Source of the DNA: Gallionellaceae bacterium
GTDB lineage: Bacteria; Pseudomonadota; Gammaproteobacteria; Burkholderiales; Thiobacillaceae
Assembly (NCBI GenBank): GCA_028714875.1
Contig: JAQTLN010000029.1
Location: 1 to 39,601, forward strand
DNA: 39,601 bases
Direction of reading: 5' to 3'
The position numbers were made by a program, and so were the translations under genes. This document shows, piece after piece, positions 8,259 through 16,301 of this stretch (its first letter is position 1; each line of letters opens with the position of its first letter). The notes under the pieces were generated by a model. The model saw only the letters and a program-made list of their open reading frames with translations. It ran no database searches and had not been told where the DNA came from.

Positions 8259-8555
8259 ATGGCTGAAGTAAGTGGAATTGCCCTGGGCATGATCGAAACC
8301 CGTGGCCTGGTGCCCGCCATCGAAGCGGCGGACGCCATGACCAAAGCGGCGGAAGTGCGTCTGATCGGCCGCCAGTTTGTCGGCGGCGGCTATGTGACGG
8401 TGCTGGTGCGTGGCGAGACCGGCGCGGTGAACGCGGCGGTTCGCGCCGGCGCCGATGCCTGCGAGCGTGTCGGTGACGGCCTGGTGGCCGCGCACATCAT
8501 CGCCCGCGTGCACTCCGAGGTTGAGGGCATTCTGCCCAAGCCCGGCGCGTTGTGA
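8259..8555 (+). CDS. csoS1A: Major shell hexamer protein CsoS1, copy 2
   Basis: A second 98-residue BMC-H shell protein, nearly identical at DNA level to copies 1 and 3. It has the same FVGGGYV pore loop. It starts with ATG after AAGGAG, preceded by a T7 run. A perfect 9-bp hairpin lies ten bases after its stop. Extra copies raise dosage of the facet protein; the near-identity suggests recent duplication or ongoing gene conversion. The letter is assigned by order only. Confidence 0.96.
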   Translation: MAEVSGIALGMIETRGLVPAIEAADAMTKAAEVRLIGRQFVGGGYVTVLVRGETGAVNAAVRAGADACERVGDGLVAAHIIARVHSEVEGILPKPGAL

Positions 8556-8563
8556 ACGGACAC

Positions 8564-8584
8564 GGGGTGAGCAACGCTCACCCC
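8564..8584 (+). promoter_or_regulatory. Perfect 9-bp hairpin between csoS1 copies 2 and 3
   Basis: GGGGTGAGC (8564-8572) pairs exactly with GCTCACCCC (8576-8584) around AAC. It lies between the second and third csoS1 genes and is not followed by T residues. It could reduce read-through or mark a processing point, lowering expression of the third csoS1 and the accessory genes relative to the abundant shell proteins. Confidence 0.5.
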
Positions 8585-8619
8585 GGCCCAAGTTACTGAA
8601 ACATTGCAAGGAGAAGGAA

Positions 8620-8958
8620 ATGTCAGCAATCACGGGTATTGCCCTGGGCATGATCGAAACACGCGGCCTGGTGCCCGCCATCGAAGCGGCCGACGCCATG
8701 ACCAAGGCGGCGGAAGTGCGTCTGATCGGTCGTGAATTTGTCGGCGGCGGCTATGTCACCGTCCTGGTGCGTGGCGAAACCGGCGCGGTGAACGCGGCGG
8801 TTCGCGCCGGCGCCGATGCCTGCGAGCGTGTCGGCGACGGCCTGGTGGCCGCGCACATCATCGCCCGCGTGCACTCCGAAGTCGAAAACGTCCTGCCGTC
8901 CTCGCCGCAAGCCAGCGGTGGCGGCCGTGACGCCGAAGTCTCCACGGAACGCGGCTGA
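8620..8958 (+). CDS. csoS1B: Shell hexamer protein CsoS1 with C-terminal extension, copy 3
   Basis: A 112-residue BMC-H protein. Residues 1-95 match the other two copies almost exactly, including the FVGGGYV pore loop (with GREF instead of GRQF). The protein then carries a distinct tail of about 15 residues (SSPQASGGGRDAEVSTERG). A longer C-terminus is also the hallmark of CsoS1B in H. neapolitanus. The start is the ATG after AAGGAGAAGGAA; the frame is open upstream but only this start aligns with the family. Confidence 0.95.
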   Translation: MSAITGIALGMIETRGLVPAIEAADAMTKAAEVRLIGREFVGGGYVTVLVRGETGAVNAAVRAGADACERVGDGLVAAHIIARVHSEVENVLPSSPQASGGGRDAEVSTERG

Positions 8959-8968
8959 GTATCAGGCG

Positions 8969-9397
8969 ATGCCGGCGAATCCTCGCGTGTCCGGTTACCT
9001 GTCGCGGGCGCTCAGCCATGAGATGAGCGTGGCACAGCAATACCTGACCCAGGCCTGCCTCTGCGAGTTGTGGGGGTTGCCGGAACAGGCGGCGTATTTC
9101 CGCCGCGAGGCGGGCGAGGAACAGGACCATGCCGGCAAGATCATCCGCCACATGTTGACCCTGGGCTTCGCCCCCAACGCCACCCGGCTTGCGGCGGTGC
9201 GGCCCGGCCGCGATTTGAGGGAAATGCCGCTTCTGGATCGGCAACTGGAAGTGGAAGCCGTCCATCTCTACGACGAGGCTTTGCGTCATGCCCAGCGTTT
9301 CCGCGATCCGGAATCCGCCGGCTTGTTCGCCGCCCTGCTGGCGGACGAGCAGTCACATATCCGCGAGATCGACCGGATGCTGAGCGAACTGGCTTAG
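8969..9397 (+). CDS. Bacterioferritin-like diiron protein of the cso operon
   Basis: A 142-residue four-helix-bundle ferritin-like protein. The six ferroxidase ligands fall at E18, E51, H54, E94, E127 and H130, exactly the positions used in E. coli bacterioferritin. The heme-ligating methionine 52 is replaced by glutamine, so heme binding is not expected. Genes of this kind recur in alpha-carboxysome operons, where their function is not established. It starts ten bases after csoS1B with only a weak ribosome site, so it may depend on coupled translation. Confidence 0.88.
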   Translation: MPANPRVSGYLSRALSHEMSVAQQYLTQACLCELWGLPEQAAYFRREAGEEQDHAGKIIRHMLTLGFAPNATRLAAVRPGRDLREMPLLDRQLEVEAVHLYDEALRHAQRFRDPESAGLFAALLADEQSHIREIDRMLSELA

Positions 9398-9458
9398 CGG
9401 GGTTGCCGGGTTTCGCTCGCGCGCAAGCCATCCCACGCAGTCAAAAAAGGAGAACACG

Positions 9459-9731
9459 ATGTCCGAACACGGTAACTGGCAGATGCTGCAGAACGAGGCC
9501 TTGATGACGCGCCGCTTCGACTTCGCGAGCTACGCCCAGACGCGCGCCTTCCTCGACGCGCTGGCGAAGCTCTCGGAAAAGACCGGCTATTACCCGGACC
9601 TGAATTTCGCCAAGACTCACGTCAGTGTCAGTGTGGCGCCGGCGGAGAAGAAACTGGGCACCACCGAATACGCTTTCGCGCGGCAGGTGGACGCGCTCGC
9701 CGAATTCACTACCGCGAAAGCGGCAAGCTGA
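9459..9731 (+). CDS. acRAF, Rubisco assembly factor of the pterin dehydratase fold
   Basis: A 90-residue homologue of pterin-4a-carbinolamine dehydratase. The family helix (RAFLDALAKLSEKTGYYPDLNF) and following strand (KTHVSVSV) are clear, but the catalytic His-His-Pro is YYP here, so dehydratase activity is unlikely. Proteins like this in cso operons are known as acRAF and assist form IA Rubisco assembly. It follows AAAAAGGAGAACACG and sits 10 bases before the mcdA ATG. The role is drawn from the family and context. Confidence 0.85.
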   Translation: MSEHGNWQMLQNEALMTRRFDFASYAQTRAFLDALAKLSEKTGYYPDLNFAKTHVSVSVAPAEKKLGTTEYAFARQVDALAEFTTAKAAS

Positions 9732-9741
9732 GGCGGCGGTG

Positions 9742-10383
9742 ATGGCTGGCCAAATCATCGCGCTGGCCAGTCTCAAGGGCGGCTGTGGCAAGTCCACGCT
9801 GGCGCTGAATCTGGCCGCCGGCCTGGCGCGAAGCGGCAGCGTCGGCCTGGTCGACAGCGACCCGCAAGGCGCCCTCCGGCATTGGGCGGATTGGGCCGAA
9901 TCAGCCGGCGGCGAAGGCCTACCCCAGGTGCTGGCCGGCGGCGCCGATCCGGTGGCGGTGATCGTCGAAGCCGCCCGGCGACACCGGTATGTGGTGGTGG
10001 ACTGTCCGCCCTCGCTGGATAGGGTCGTCACCCGGCGGGTCTTGCGGCGGGTGGATCGGGTTCTGATTCCGGTGCTGCCCTCACCGCTGGATTTGTGGGC
10101 CTGCGCCGAGACGGTGGCGGCGGTGCGCGAGGCGCGGGAACACAATCCCGGCCTGCGCGCCTGGCTGCTGATCAACCAGGCGGAGCCGTCCAGCGCGCTG
10201 TCGCGGGCCATGTCGCGGGCGCTATCCAGCCTGGATGTGCCGACCCTGTCGTGCGCGGTGCGACGCCGGGCCGCCTTCCGCACGGCCGCGCTGGAAGGCG
10301 TGAGTGTCTATCAATTGGGTGCCCGTGGCCGCGAGGCGGCTCGGGAAATCGACCAGGTGATCGAAGAGGTGAACCGAACATGA
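9742..10383 (+). CDS. mcdA: ParA-type ATPase for carboxysome positioning, McdA
   Basis: A 213-residue ParA/MinD-family ATPase. The deviant Walker A box K12-GGCGKST19 with its signature lysine is visible, as are VDSDPQGALRHW (Walker A' region) and VVVDCPPSLD (Walker B). McdA coats the nucleoid and, with McdB on the carboxysome, spaces the organelles along the cell. The ATG at 9742 is chosen because it begins two residues before the first beta strand; a GTG at 9739 is possible. The stop overlaps the mcdB ATG (ATGA). Confidence 0.9.
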   Translation: MAGQIIALASLKGGCGKSTLALNLAAGLARSGSVGLVDSDPQGALRHWADWAESAGGEGLPQVLAGGADPVAVIVEAARRHRYVVVDCPPSLDRVVTRRVLRRVDRVLIPVLPSPLDLWACAETVAAVREAREHNPGLRAWLLINQAEPSSALSRAMSRALSSLDVPTLSCAVRRRAAFRTAALEGVSVYQLGARGREAAREIDQVIEEVNRT

Positions 10384-10559
10384 GCAAACTCGAAGACAAG
10401 CTGACCGCCAGTATCAAACCCGGCCAGCGCAAGGCCCCGGCCGGCAAGCCGGAGGCACCCGCGGCCGCCGCGCCAGTTCCGGTGGCAAAGGCCAGCGTCA
10501 AAGCCGTGGTCTTGGACACGGCCGCCCTACCGCACCCCGACCGGGTCTGGCCTGACTGA
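10380..10559 (+). CDS. mcdB: Carboxysome positioning adaptor McdB
   Basis: A 59-residue, alanine/proline/lysine-rich, probably disordered protein. Its ATG overlaps the mcdA stop. The C-terminal HPDRVWPD, with an invariant-looking tryptophan, resembles the short conserved tail described for alpha-type McdB proteins, which load onto the carboxysome and stimulate McdA ATPase. No folded domain is visible. Identification depends on the tail motif and on tight coupling to mcdA. Confidence 0.82.
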   Translation: MSKLEDKLTASIKPGQRKAPAGKPEAPAAAAPVPVAKASVKAVVLDTAALPHPDRVWPD

Positions 10560-10581
10560 ACGACTCTCTGGAGTAAGTGTG

Positions 10582-12936
10582 ATGGCGATCCAACTGGCTG
10601 ATTACCAGGATGTCCTGGATGAACTGGGCGAACAAGCCGGCGAGGTGCTGGAGGCGACCTGGCATGACGCCGCGCGGGTATTCAGCCCGCGCGGACTGGA
10701 AGCCTACATTCGCGGCGCCGCCGGCCTGAAGGCGCTCGGGCGCGGCACCGATCTGGTGGTGTCGTTCATCGAGAGCGCGCCGCGGGTCTCGCGGGAAATC
10801 GGCGAGCAGGCGGTGTCCGAACTGCTCTCCACCGCCATCAAGATGTACTCCAAGACCTCGGCCTCGGTGCTGGCGCTGTTGTTCTCCACCGCGCCCACGG
10901 CGGCGGCGCGCCTGGGTGAGCTGGATCTGTTCAAGGGCTATCTCGGCCTGCTCGACAACCTGCTGTCGCAGGCGCCGCGCGCGATCCGGCCGCTGCTGGA
11001 AAACCTCGACGTGCTGCTCGCCCACCTCACCCTGGGCGGCCTGCGCCGCTGGGCGCTGTGGGGGGTATCCGCGCACCGCAACGACTTTGCCGCGCAGGCC
11101 GCCTACTTCGGCCTGGAGAGTGACGACGCCCACGCGGTAATGAAGAAGGAACAGCGCGGCGTGCTGTTCGTCGATGTGCAGCGCCGCCTGGTCATGTATC
11201 TGCGCGCGTTGTGGGGGCGGGATTTCTTCCTGCGCCCCACCTCTGGCGACTACGAGAGCCGCGAAGGCTATCGGCCCTATATCGAGCAGTATTTCATCCA
11301 CCTGCCGGACGCTTTTGACGACTATGCGCCGGCGGGGATGGAGCGGGTCGCCGGCCTGGAGGTCTATCGCGCCGCCGCCGCGCACAGCGCCGCGCACATG
11401 GTGCATTCGCGGCTCGATTCCGAGGGTGAGGCGACCGACCCGCTGCAACGCGCGCTGATCGGCGTGATCGAGGACGCCCGCGTCGAGGCGCTCGCGGTAC
11501 GCGCCTTCCCCGGTCTCAAGACGCTCTGGCTGAACCTGATGCCGGCCGACCCGACGCAAGGCGAGCGCCTCGGCCCGATCCTGGATCGCATCGCCCGCGC
11601 CCTGCTCGACGAGGCATACCGCGACGACCACGTCCTGGTGAGCGAAGCGCGCGCCGCCTTCGCCGACGCCCGGACGCGCCTGGCTGAGCCGGATGGTTTT
11701 ACTCAGGGCCGCGCGCGCGCGATCGGCCTCGCGCTGGCCGAAAGCGCGCGCGCCCAGGGCATCCCGTTCAACGCGCGCGTCGATGTGCAAAGCAGCCCGT
11801 ACCGCGACGACAACCGCTATCTCTGGGAGATTCCGGAGGGCATGGGCCCGGGCCATGTGCTGCTGCCGGGACAGACCGCCCAGGTGCGCAAGTACGTCAG
11901 CCTGATGGAAATGATCAACGGTCTCGACGTCGAGACCGCCGGTGACGACGCCCAGGAAATCTGGGTGCTGAACACCGAGCTGTACGACGACGACGGCACG
12001 ACCTTCAACGAGAAGGAGGGCAAAGCCCCCGTCTCCTCGCCGTTCCACTATCACGAGTGGGATTACCAGACGCAGCTGGAGCGGCCGGGTTGGGCCACCC
12101 TGCTGGAAAAGCGGCCGAAGATGGGCGACCCCGCCGACATCGACGCGGTCATCGAGAAGCACAAGCCGCTGGTGCGCCGGCTCAAGCATCTGATCGAAGC
12201 GGTGCAGCCGCGGGGCGTGATCCGCCAGCGCAAGGTCGAGGACGGCGACGACATCGACATCAACGCCGCGATCAGCTCGATGGTGGACATCCGCATGGGC
12301 ATGCAGCCGGATACCCGCATCGGCATCCGCACCCGCCTGCAAATCCGCGATCTGTCGGTGCTGCTGCTGATCGACCTGTCGGAATCGACCAACGACAAGG
12401 TGCGCGACGCCCAGGAAGACGTCTCCGTGCTCGACATGGCGCGCGAGGCCTCCGCCCTGCTGGCCGACGCGCTGGCCAAGATCGGCGATCCGTTCGCCAT
12501 CCACGGCTTCGATTCCAACGGCCGCCACGATGTCGAGTACTACCGTTTCAAGGATTTCGACGGCCCCTATGACGACAAGGTGAAGGGCCGCCTGGCGGCG
12601 ATGACCGGGCAGCTTTCCACCCGCATGGGCACGGCGTTGCGCCATGCCGGCGCGCACCTGGCGCGCCGCCCCAGCCACAAGAAACTGATCATGCTGCTCA
12701 CCGACGGCGAGCCCGCCGACAACGACGTGCGCGACCCGCAATACCTGCGCTACGACACCAAGCGGGCGGTGGATGAACTCGCCAAGCAGGGCGTGCATAC
12801 CTTCTGCCTGACCCTGGACCCCTACGCCGACGAATACGTCTCGCGCATTTTCGGCGCGCGTAATTACCTGGTGCTCGACCAGGTGGCGCGGCTGCCGGAA
12901 AAACTGCCCGCTTTGTATATGGGGTTGACCCGATGA
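10582..12936 (+). CDS. cbbO: Rubisco activase adaptor CbbO
   Basis: A 784-residue CbbO. The C-terminal von Willebrand A domain (about residues 590-780) has the MIDAS motif D598-L-S-E-S602 and the later TDGEPAD segment. In the CbbQO activase one CbbO docks on the CbbQ AAA+ hexamer and its VWA domain contacts Rubisco so that inhibitory sugar phosphates are removed. The N-terminal part is the family-specific helical region. The ATG at 10582 is preferred over the overlapping GTG at 10579, with GGAG upstream. The stop overlaps the next ATG. Its partner cbbQ is displaced three genes downstream. Confidence 0.94.
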   Translation: MAIQLADYQDVLDELGEQAGEVLEATWHDAARVFSPRGLEAYIRGAAGLKALGRGTDLVVSFIESAPRVSREIGEQAVSELLSTAIKMYSKTSASVLALLFSTAPTAAARLGELDLFKGYLGLLDNLLSQAPRAIRPLLENLDVLLAHLTLGGLRRWALWGVSAHRNDFAAQAAYFGLESDDAHAVMKKEQRGVLFVDVQRRLVMYLRALWGRDFFLRPTSGDYESREGYRPYIEQYFIHLPDAFDDYAPAGMERVAGLEVYRAAAAHSAAHMVHSRLDSEGEATDPLQRALIGVIEDARVEALAVRAFPGLKTLWLNLMPADPTQGERLGPILDRIARALLDEAYRDDHVLVSEARAAFADARTRLAEPDGFTQGRARAIGLALAESARAQGIPFNARVDVQSSPYRDDNRYLWEIPEGMGPGHVLLPGQTAQVRKYVSLMEMINGLDVETAGDDAQEIWVLNTELYDDDGTTFNEKEGKAPVSSPFHYHEWDYQTQLERPGWATLLEKRPKMGDPADIDAVIEKHKPLVRRLKHLIEAVQPRGVIRQRKVEDGDDIDINAAISSMVDIRMGMQPDTRIGIRTRLQIRDLSVLLLIDLSESTNDKVRDAQEDVSVLDMAREASALLADALAKIGDPFAIHGFDSNGRHDVEYYRFKDFDGPYDDKVKGRLAAMTGQLSTRMGTALRHAGAHLARRPSHKKLIMLLTDGEPADNDVRDPQYLRYDTKRAVDELAKQGVHTFCLTLDPYADEYVSRIFGARNYLVLDQVARLPEKLPALYMGLTR

Positions 12937-15041
12937 AAACCTCCAGGCTACACACGCTGCTTCCCTTCCTGGGTTGGTTCCCCATGACCCGTGACGGCCT
13001 GCGCGCCGATCTTGTGGCGGGCATAACGGTGACCCTGATCCTGGTTCCGCAAGGCATGGCCTACGCCAATCTGGCCGGCCTGCCCGTGGTGTATGGCCTC
13101 TATTCCAGCTTCATACCCGTGATCGTGGCATCGCTGTGGGGCTCCTTGCGGCAGTTGCATACCGGCCCCACCGCGATGCTCTCGCTGATGTCGGCCGCCG
13201 CCCTGATACCGTATGCCAACGCGGGTAGCGATGCGTTCATCACCTTGTCCATCATGCTCGCCCTGATGGTGGGGGTGTTGCGTCTCGCCCTGGGACTGCT
13301 GCGCCTCGGGCTGGTGGTCAATTTTCTCTCCCATCCCGTGGTGATCGGTTTCACCAATGCCGCCGCCCTGATCATCGGCCTGTCCCAACTCAACAAGCTG
13401 GTCAACGTGACCATGCCGCGCAGCGATTTCTTCCTCGGTGACCTGTGGGCCGTGTTGCGGCAGATGGACAGCACCCATTGGCCAACCTTGATGCTCGCCG
13501 TGGCGGCCTTTGCCATTATCTTCGGCCTGCGGAAACTCGCCCCGCGCTGGCCCGCCGTGTTGATCGCCATCCTGCTCACCACGACCATCAGTTACTCGAT
13601 CGGTTTCGAGCGCACGGCCAAGGCGCCGATCGCTGCCGTTCAGGATCCGCAAATGCGGGCCTGGATCACCCGTCTTGGCGAAATCGGCCCGTGGATCAAG
13701 GCCAATGGCGAGGCCATCAGCCAGTTGCAGGCCTCGCTTTCCAGCATGCGGGAACAGGGAGAGGCGAGCCTGTTGCCGCAAATGGATATCAAGGCGCAAA
13801 TCGAGCGCAGGCAGGCCTGGGCCAGGATGTTGGCAACCGAGCAGGCCAAGCTGCGACTGCTGCTTGGCAAGGTCGATCTCAGCCGCGAGCAGTCTCCAGA
13901 CGGTAAAACGACCTATGTGATCGCGGGGCGTGCGCCGGAAGGCGAACCACTCGGCGTGGGGCATTGGCACTTCAAGGGGCTGGATGGGGACCAGATCGTC
14001 CTCAACGGCGGCGGAGAGGTGGTGGGACGGATTCCCTCCGGATTGCCGGGATTTCGGCCGCCCCAGATCGATTGGAAGCTGGTGCCACCCTTGCTGCCGG
14101 CGGCCCTGATCATGGCCTTGCTGGGTTTCATCGAAGCGACCTCCATCTCCAAGGCGATTGCCGCAAAAACCAAACAGCGAATGGATAGCAACCGTGAACT
14201 GGTCGGCCAGGGGTTGGCCAACATCGTCGGCAGCTTTTTCCATGCCTATACGGTGAGCGGCTCCTTCTCCAGATCGGCGATTGCCGCACGGGAGGGCGCG
14301 CGGACCGGACTGTTCGCCATCATCAGCGCCCTGGGCGTGTTGCTGACGGTGCTGTTTCTCACCCCCCTTTTCTACCACCTGCCCCAGGCGGTGCTGGCGG
14401 TGATCATCATGTTCGCGGTATTCGGCCTCATCAAAATCAAGGCCTTGCTGCATGCCTGGAAGGTGAATCGGGTGGATGCGCTGATCGGACTCGTCACGTT
14501 TGTGGCCACGCTGGCCATGGCGCCCGCGCTGGCCAACGGCATCCTGGTCGGGGCCGGTCTCACCGTGCTCCTCTATCTGCTGCGCAACATGCGTCCGCGC
14601 GCGGAGATGCTCGGTTATCGCCCGGACGGTTCGCTGGGGGGGATTGATACCTATGGCCTGCCGCCGATCAGCCAGGATTACATCGTGATGCGCTTCGATG
14701 GCTCGTTGAACTTCGTCAACGTGGCCTATTTCGAGGACGCGGTGCTGGATGCCCTGGCCCGTTATCCCGATGCCAAAGCCCTGTTGATCATCGGCAATGG
14801 CATCAACGACATCGACGTTTCCGGCGAGGACAAGATGCGAACGCTGAGTCAGCAACTGAAGGAGCGCAAGGTCGAACTGTATTTCAGCAGCTTGAAGCGG
14901 CAGGTGATGGCCGTCTTCGAAGGGCGGGAACTATCCCGGTCGATTCCATCCGACCACATCTTCAAAACCAAGGATCAGGCACTGCTTGCCCTCGCCGGGC
15001 GCATCGGCACGGCGGGTGGCCTGACGGAGGCGCGCTCATGA
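12933..15041 (+). CDS. SulP-family anion transporter, probable bicarbonate uptake, with large insert
   Basis: A 702-residue SulP/SLC26 transporter, longer than the usual 550-600. The transmembrane domain begins near residue 20 with the family segment LVAGITVTLILVPQGMAYANLAGLP. A STAS domain covers about residues 580-690. Between roughly residues 222 and 360, just before the family motif VGRIPSGLPGF, sits an extra hydrophilic stretch with a long predicted helix (IKANGEAISQLQASLSSMRE) and a beta-rich tail. The ATG overlaps the cbbO stop, and its stop overlaps sbtA. Context favours bicarbonate (BicA-like) over sulfate, but the substrate cannot be read directly. Confidence 0.88.
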   Translation: MKTSRLHTLLPFLGWFPMTRDGLRADLVAGITVTLILVPQGMAYANLAGLPVVYGLYSSFIPVIVASLWGSLRQLHTGPTAMLSLMSAAALIPYANAGSDAFITLSIMLALMVGVLRLALGLLRLGLVVNFLSHPVVIGFTNAAALIIGLSQLNKLVNVTMPRSDFFLGDLWAVLRQMDSTHWPTLMLAVAAFAIIFGLRKLAPRWPAVLIAILLTTTISYSIGFERTAKAPIAAVQDPQMRAWITRLGEIGPWIKANGEAISQLQASLSSMREQGEASLLPQMDIKAQIERRQAWARMLATEQAKLRLLLGKVDLSREQSPDGKTTYVIAGRAPEGEPLGVGHWHFKGLDGDQIVLNGGGEVVGRIPSGLPGFRPPQIDWKLVPPLLPAALIMALLGFIEATSISKAIAAKTKQRMDSNRELVGQGLANIVGSFFHAYTVSGSFSRSAIAAREGARTGLFAIISALGVLLTVLFLTPLFYHLPQAVLAVIIMFAVFGLIKIKALLHAWKVNRVDALIGLVTFVATLAMAPALANGILVGAGLTVLLYLLRNMRPRAEMLGYRPDGSLGGIDTYGLPPISQDYIVMRFDGSLNFVNVAYFEDAVLDALARYPDAKALLIIGNGINDIDVSGEDKMRTLSQQLKERKVELYFSSLKRQVMAVFEGRELSRSIPSDHIFKTKDQALLALAGRIGTAGGLTEARS

Positions 15042-15982
15042 CATTCGAACCCGTGGTGCTGTTTTTTCTCCTGGGCGCGGCCGCCGGTCTGCTGCGTTCC
15101 GACCTGAAGATTCCCGGCAGCATTTACGACGCGCTGTCGATCTTCCTGTTGCTCGCCATCGGCCTCAAGGGTGGCGTCAAGCTGGCCGAGCATCCCTTGA
15201 ATGAGATGCTGGCGTCGGGTGCCGCCATCGTTTTCGCCGGCGCCCTGATTCCCTTGCTGGCGTTCCCCGCGCTGCGTTACCTCGGCCGCCTGAGCCGGCC
15301 CGATTCCGCGTCGATCGCCGCGCACTACGGCTCGGTGAGCGTGGTGACCTTTTCCGTGGGTGTGACCTTCCTCGGCCAGAAACTGGAAACCTTCGAGGGC
15401 TACATGATCGTGTTCCTCGTGCTGCTGGAGATGCCCGCCCTGATGCTTGGCGTGCTGCTGGCGCGGCATGGCCAGGGCGAGGTGCGCTGGGGCAAGTTGC
15501 TGCACGAAGTGTTCTTCGGCAAGAGCATCTTCCTGCTCGCCGGCGGCCTGCTGATCGGCTATATCGCCGGCAGCGAGGGGATCAAGCCGCTGGACAAGCT
15601 GTTCTTCGATCTGTTCAAGGGCGTGCTGGCGCTGTTCCTGCTGGAGATGGGCCTGGTGGCGGCTTCGCGCATCGCCGATCTGCGCGCCTACGGCGCTTTC
15701 CTGGTCGGCTTCGCCATCATCATGCCGCTCATCTCCGGCGTCCTCGGGGTCGTTCTCGGCTGGCTGCTCGGCCTGTCCGTGGGCGGCACGCTGCTGCTCG
15801 CGACGCTCTACGCCAGCGCTTCCTATATCGCCGCGCCGGCCGCCATGCGTATCGCCGTGCCGGAAGCCAACCCGGCGCTGTCGATCGGTTCGGCCCTCGG
15901 CATCACCTTCCCGTTCAATATTTTCATCGGCATCCCGGTCTACTACTGGATGGCCCGGTTCATTCACACAAGCGGAGTTTGA
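15038..15982 (+). CDS. sbtA: SbtA-type sodium-dependent bicarbonate transporter
   Basis: A 314-residue integral membrane protein of the SbtA family (PF05982), with about ten hydrophobic segments. Family landmarks are the start FFLLGAAAGLLRSDLKIP, the IGLKGGVKLAEHP segment, the SVVTFSVGVTFL segment and the ending ITFPFNIFIGIPVYYW. Cyanobacterial SbtA imports bicarbonate with sodium. The ATG overlaps the SulP stop, and a PII-like gene follows after four bases, as with cyanobacterial sbtA-sbtB. Confidence 0.93.
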   Translation: MTFEPVVLFFLLGAAAGLLRSDLKIPGSIYDALSIFLLLAIGLKGGVKLAEHPLNEMLASGAAIVFAGALIPLLAFPALRYLGRLSRPDSASIAAHYGSVSVVTFSVGVTFLGQKLETFEGYMIVFLVLLEMPALMLGVLLARHGQGEVRWGKLLHEVFFGKSIFLLAGGLLIGYIAGSEGIKPLDKLFFDLFKGVLALFLLEMGLVAASRIADLRAYGAFLVGFAIIMPLISGVLGVVLGWLLGLSVGGTLLLATLYASASYIAAPAAMRIAVPEANPALSIGSALGITFPFNIFIGIPVYYWMARFIHTSGV

Positions 15983-15986
15983 AACC

Positions 15987-16277
15987 ATGTCTGCGCAAAC
16001 CATGACCCTGCTCACCATCCTCAGCGAGGCGGTGCTGGAAGACACCCTGGTGGGTGAAATCATGCGGCTCGGCGCCAAGGGCTACACCATCACCGATGCG
16101 CGCGGCCGCGGCACGCACGGCCTGCGCAGCGGCAACTGGCGCAAGGAAGGCAACATCCGTATCGAGATCGTGGGTGACGCCGACCTCTGCGCGCGCATCG
16201 TCGCCCGCCTCCACACCACCTATGAACGCGACTACGGCTTGCTGATGTTCACCAGCCAGGTCGAAGTCCAGAACTGA
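15987..16277 (+). CDS. sbtB: PII-like SbtB-type regulator of SbtA
   Basis: A 96-residue ferredoxin-like PII-family protein. The T-loop region GRGTHGLRSGNWRKEGN and the following strand IRIEIV match SbtB-like proteins, which bind adenine nucleotides and sit on the cytoplasmic face of the SbtA trimer. Unlike several cyanobacterial SbtB proteins it has no C-terminal cysteine pair; it ends in QVEVQN, so the redox switch is absent. It starts four bases after sbtA. The partner assignment comes from adjacency. Confidence 0.88.
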   Translation: MSAQTMTLLTILSEAVLEDTLVGEIMRLGAKGYTITDARGRGTHGLRSGNWRKEGNIRIEIVGDADLCARIVARLHTTYERDYGLLMFTSQVEVQN

Positions 16278-16301
16278 TTTGCCCCCTTCCCGGAGAACAG
16301 C

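Noticed and set aside
9459-9731. Functional pterin-4a-carbinolamine dehydratase
   Set aside because: The catalytic His-His-Pro is YYP; the operon context and family point to the Rubisco assembly factor instead.
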